Source of the DNA: Deltaproteobacteria bacterium
GTDB lineage: Bacteria; Desulfobacterota; Desulfovibrionia; Desulfovibrionales; Desulfovibrionaceae
Assembly: GCA_031280335.1 (NCBI GenBank)
Contig: JAITGZ010000146.1
Span: forward strand, 1 to 5,143
Direction of reading: 5' to 3'
Length of the DNA: 5,143 nucleotides
The notes beneath the pieces are model-generated. The model was not told the origin of the DNA. It worked only from the letters and a program-made list of their open reading frames with translations, and made no database searches. Position 1 is the stretch's first letter. Each line of letters starts with the position of its first letter. This document shows, piece by piece, positions 4,495 through 5,143 of the stretch. Made by a program: the position numbers and the translations under genes.

Positions 4495-4758
4495 ATGTCC
4501 AAGTCTCTCTATGTGGGCAATTTGCCTTGGTCTGCCACGAAAGAGGAAGTGCAAAGCCTGTTTGAGCCTTTTGGCGATGTGCTTTCGGTAAAACTCATCA
4601 GTGACCGCGAAACCGGCCGTGCGCGCGGCTTCGGTTTTGTGGAAATGGAAGACTCCAGCGCCGCTACGGCCGTTGAAAAGCTGGACGGCAAGGAGTTTGG
4701 CGGGCGTACGCTTAAGGTGAACGAGGCTCAACCCAAGTCTCCTCGCCAGCAGTTTTAG
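4495..4758 (+). CDS. Stand-alone RRM-domain RNA-binding protein
   Basis: The 87-residue protein is essentially one RNA recognition motif. RNP2 is LYVGNL (5-10) and RNP1 is RGFGFVEM (44-51), giving the RNA-stacking aromatics Tyr6, Phe46 and Phe48. The beta-alpha-beta-beta-alpha-beta order is visible, ending in GGRTLKVNEAQP and a short basic tail (KSPRQQF). Single-RRM proteins of this kind occur in cyanobacteria, Desulfovibrio-type bacteria and others. In several of these they act as RNA chaperones or cold-responsive regulators; the RNA target here is unknown. GAGG (4481-4484) lies 10 nt before the ATG, a slightly long but usable spacing. The gene sits alone between a long AT-rich leader and a strong terminator, consistent with independent regulation. 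Confidence 0.95.
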   Translation: MSKSLYVGNLPWSATKEEVQSLFEPFGDVLSVKLISDRETGRARGFGFVEMEDSSAATAVEKLDGKEFGGRTLKVNEAQPKSPRQQF

Positions 4759-4779
4759 CCTGCCGGAACGGAGCGCAAC

Positions 4780-4810
4780 AAAAAGCCCCCACCACCGGCG
4801 GGGGCTTTTT
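4780..4810 (+). terminator. Intrinsic terminator after the RRM gene
   Basis: AAAAAGCCCCC (4780-4790) pairs perfectly with GGGGGCTTTTT (4800-4810) around a 9-nt loop. The GC stem runs into T5, 21 bp after the RRM stop. The A5 on the left arm gives the reverse strand a T5 as well, so it could act in both directions. Confidence 0.92.
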
Positions 4811-4829
4811 GTTTATAACGGATTCCCTT

Positions 4830-5143
4830 ATGCTGAAAATAGACGTAAATGCCGCCGCATATCTTTGTATTATGATCGTCCTGCCGTCTTTATTCTTTTT
4901 TTTCGGTTGTTCCACGCCTAAATGGAAGGCGGAGGCGGAGCAGGCCGGGCTGAACGTGCAGTTAGGCACGGTGCTGAATGTGCGTGAACGCCATTTAACC
5001 CCTGCGCACTACGCTTCGGGTAAGAGCGTCAATGCCGTTTATGAAGCTGATTTTTTGGAAATAACCATTTTGCTGGATAGCGGCCAGGAGGTGTTGGCCC
5101 GGCGTGAGGCGGATGACTTTTTTAAAAAAGGCGATCGGGTGCG
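4830..5143 (+). CDS. Predicted lipoprotein, C-terminus outside the window
   Basis: An open frame runs 104 codons from an ATG at 4830 to the window edge. It begins MLKIDVNAAAYLCIMIVLPS, then LFFFFGC with Cys27 followed by Ser-Thr. This is a lipoprotein signal with a loose lipobox (FFGC rather than LAGC). One Lys before the hydrophobic core suits a signal peptide; an inner ATG at 4872 lacks it, so the first start is preferred. The Shine-Dalgarno is weak (CGGA, about 7 nt upstream). The mature part has GTVLNVRERHLTP and, later, ILLDSGQEVLARREADDFFKKGDRVR. This faintly recalls the beta-rich SlyB/Pcp type of outer-membrane lipoprotein, but I cannot assign it. The start is only 19 bp after the terminator T-run, so it needs its own promoter inside that hairpin area or read-through; TATAAC at 4814-4819 is a possible -10. 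Confidence 0.72.
   Translation, partial: MLKIDVNAAAYLCIMIVLPSLFFFFGCSTPKWKAEAEQAGLNVQLGTVLNVRERHLTPAHYASGKSVNAVYEADFLEITILLDSGQEVLARREADDFFKKGDRV

Overview
The window reads like an accessory-plus-core stretch of a Gram-negative bacterium. The best guess is a sulfate reducer of the Desulfovibrio group. That guess rests on a moderately GC-rich genome, a stand-alone RRM RNA-binding protein, a WaaF-like heptosyltransferase, a secreted SagB-like nitroreductase and intergenic hairpin repeats. It comes from recalled family distribution, not from a search.

Layout from left to right. Positions 1-596 (minus strand) hold a HicA-HicB type toxin-antitoxin pair with an ATGA overlap; hicB is cut by the left edge of the window. 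Its probable promoter carries two 9-bp direct repeats. An AT-rich gap follows, containing a long inverted repeat that straddles the 3' end of the next gene. Positions 778-1914 (minus) hold a glycosyltransferase family 9 (heptosyltransferase) gene. A 12-codon upstream ORF with a good Shine-Dalgarno overlaps its start codon. A divergent non-coding region (1999-2233) packed with hairpins leads to a plus-strand gene (2234-2830) for an exported short nitroreductase-like protein. That gene converges on a type I glyceraldehyde-3-phosphate dehydrogenase gene (3073-4092, minus). The 242-bp space between them is filled with nested inverted repeats. A 402-bp AT-rich divergent control region (4093-4494) separates gap from an RRM-domain RNA-binding protein (4495-4758, plus). 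That gene ends in a strong intrinsic terminator. A lipoprotein gene starts 19 bp beyond the terminator and runs off the right edge.

The genes do not form one pathway. HicAB is a self-contained toxin-antitoxin module, GT9 belongs to lipopolysaccharide core or other surface-glycan assembly, GAPDH is central glycolysis/gluconeogenesis, and the RRM protein is probably an RNA-binding regulator or chaperone. I see no clearly new multi-gene system. The least explained material is non-coding: a family of short hairpins with an ACTTT loop flanking the nitroreductase gene, the nested inverted repeats between nitroreductase and gap, and the upstream ORF with an A6 tract at the heptosyltransferase start.
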